From an uncultured Slackia sp. (GTDB taxonomy: Bacteria; Actinomycetota; Coriobacteriia; Coriobacteriales; Eggerthellaceae), in NCBI GenBank assembly GCA_934646845.1, contig CAKUEV010000095.1:1-6868 (forward strand): a stretch of 6,868 bases of DNA, in the 5' to 3' direction. The notes beneath the pieces were generated by a model. That model was not told the DNA's origin. It did not search any database and saw only the letters and a list, made by a program, of their open reading frames with translations. Position numbers and translations under genes: made by a program. Below are positions 6,732 to 6,868 of this stretch, piece after piece (position 1 is the stretch's first letter; each line of letters begins with the position of its first letter).

Positions 6732-6806
6732 GCCAGTGTGGCGCAACGGTAGCGCAACTGATTTGTAATCAGTCGGTTGCAGGTTCGATTCCTGTCACTG
6801 GCTCCA
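6732..6806 (+). tRNA. tRNA-Thr (anticodon UGU), CCA encoded
   Basis: A full cloverleaf can be drawn by hand. The acceptor stem is GCCAGTG (6732-6738) with CACTGGC (6796-6802). The D stem is GCGC (6741-6744) with GCGC (6752-6755), around a loop containing GG. The anticodon stem is ACTGA/TCAGT (6757-6761 and 6769-6773) with loop TTTGTAA, giving anticodon TGT at 6764-6766. A 5-base variable loop follows, then the T arm GCAGG/CCTGT with loop TTCGATT (6784-6790). Discriminator T6803 and CCA (6804-6806) are encoded. The UGU anticodon reads ACA (and probably ACG by wobble) for threonine. G1-C72 and C2-G71 agree with known bacterial threonyl-tRNA identity pairs. Confidence 0.97.
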
Positions 6807-6815
6807 TGATCAACC

Positions 6816-6843
6816 AAAGGCCGACGTACAGTCGGCCTTTTTT
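6816..6843 (+). terminator. Strong intrinsic terminator after tRNA-Thr
   Basis: AAAGGCCGAC (6816-6825) pairs perfectly with GTCGGCCTTT (6831-6840) around a GTACA loop, followed by six T (6838-6843). It ends the tRNA transcript and, if read-through occurs, the lysC-asd-tRNA unit. Confidence 0.93.
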
Positions 6844-6868
6844 GTGGATGATGCGCGGCGTTGCGAAC

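Noticed and set aside
6732..6868. tRNA-Thr as an integration site for a mobile element
   Set aside because: No repeat of the tRNA 3' end and no integrase is visible in the window; only 25 bases remain after the terminator, so this cannot be tested here.

Overview
The window holds ordinary chromosomal metabolism from what looks like a GC-rich anaerobic or gut-type actinobacterium. My best guess is Coriobacteriia, Eggerthellaceae-like. This rests on the GC-rich codon third positions, the clostridial-style long threonine synthase and aspartokinase, a PflX-type radical SAM protein, and strong intrinsic terminators. The taxon is an inference, not something the sequence proves. All supported genes lie on the + strand.

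Layout: (1) positions 1-661 carry the 3' part of a DegV-family (fatty-acid-binding) gene. (2) A terminator-shaped hairpin (about 700-729) follows almost at once and overlaps the 5' end of the next reading frame, a PflX/PflA-like radical SAM protein ending at 1649. (3) After a 131-base gap with a candidate extended -10 and a good ribosome-binding site comes thrC (threonine synthase, 1781-3262). Its stop overlaps the GTG start of thrB (homoserine kinase, 3259-4143), and a very strong terminator (4149-4191) closes the unit. (4) A new leader, with two small inverted repeats and a candidate extended -10, precedes lysC (aspartate kinase, 4317-5687). lysC overlaps asd (aspartate-semialdehyde dehydrogenase, 5680-6705) by 8 bases. 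(5) A tRNA-Thr(UGU) with encoded CCA (6732-6806) follows 26 bases after asd and ends in a strong terminator (6816-6843).

Together LysC and Asd turn aspartate into aspartate semialdehyde, the branch point for lysine, methionine and threonine. ThrB and ThrC turn homoserine into threonine. The linking enzyme, homoserine dehydrogenase, is not in the window. The threonine tRNA at the end is consistent with a threonine-themed neighbourhood, although that may be coincidence.

I found no undescribed defence, mobile or regulatory system. The best leads are the terminator that overlaps the radical SAM start, the tRNA that may share a transcript with asd, and the inverted repeats in the lysC leader.
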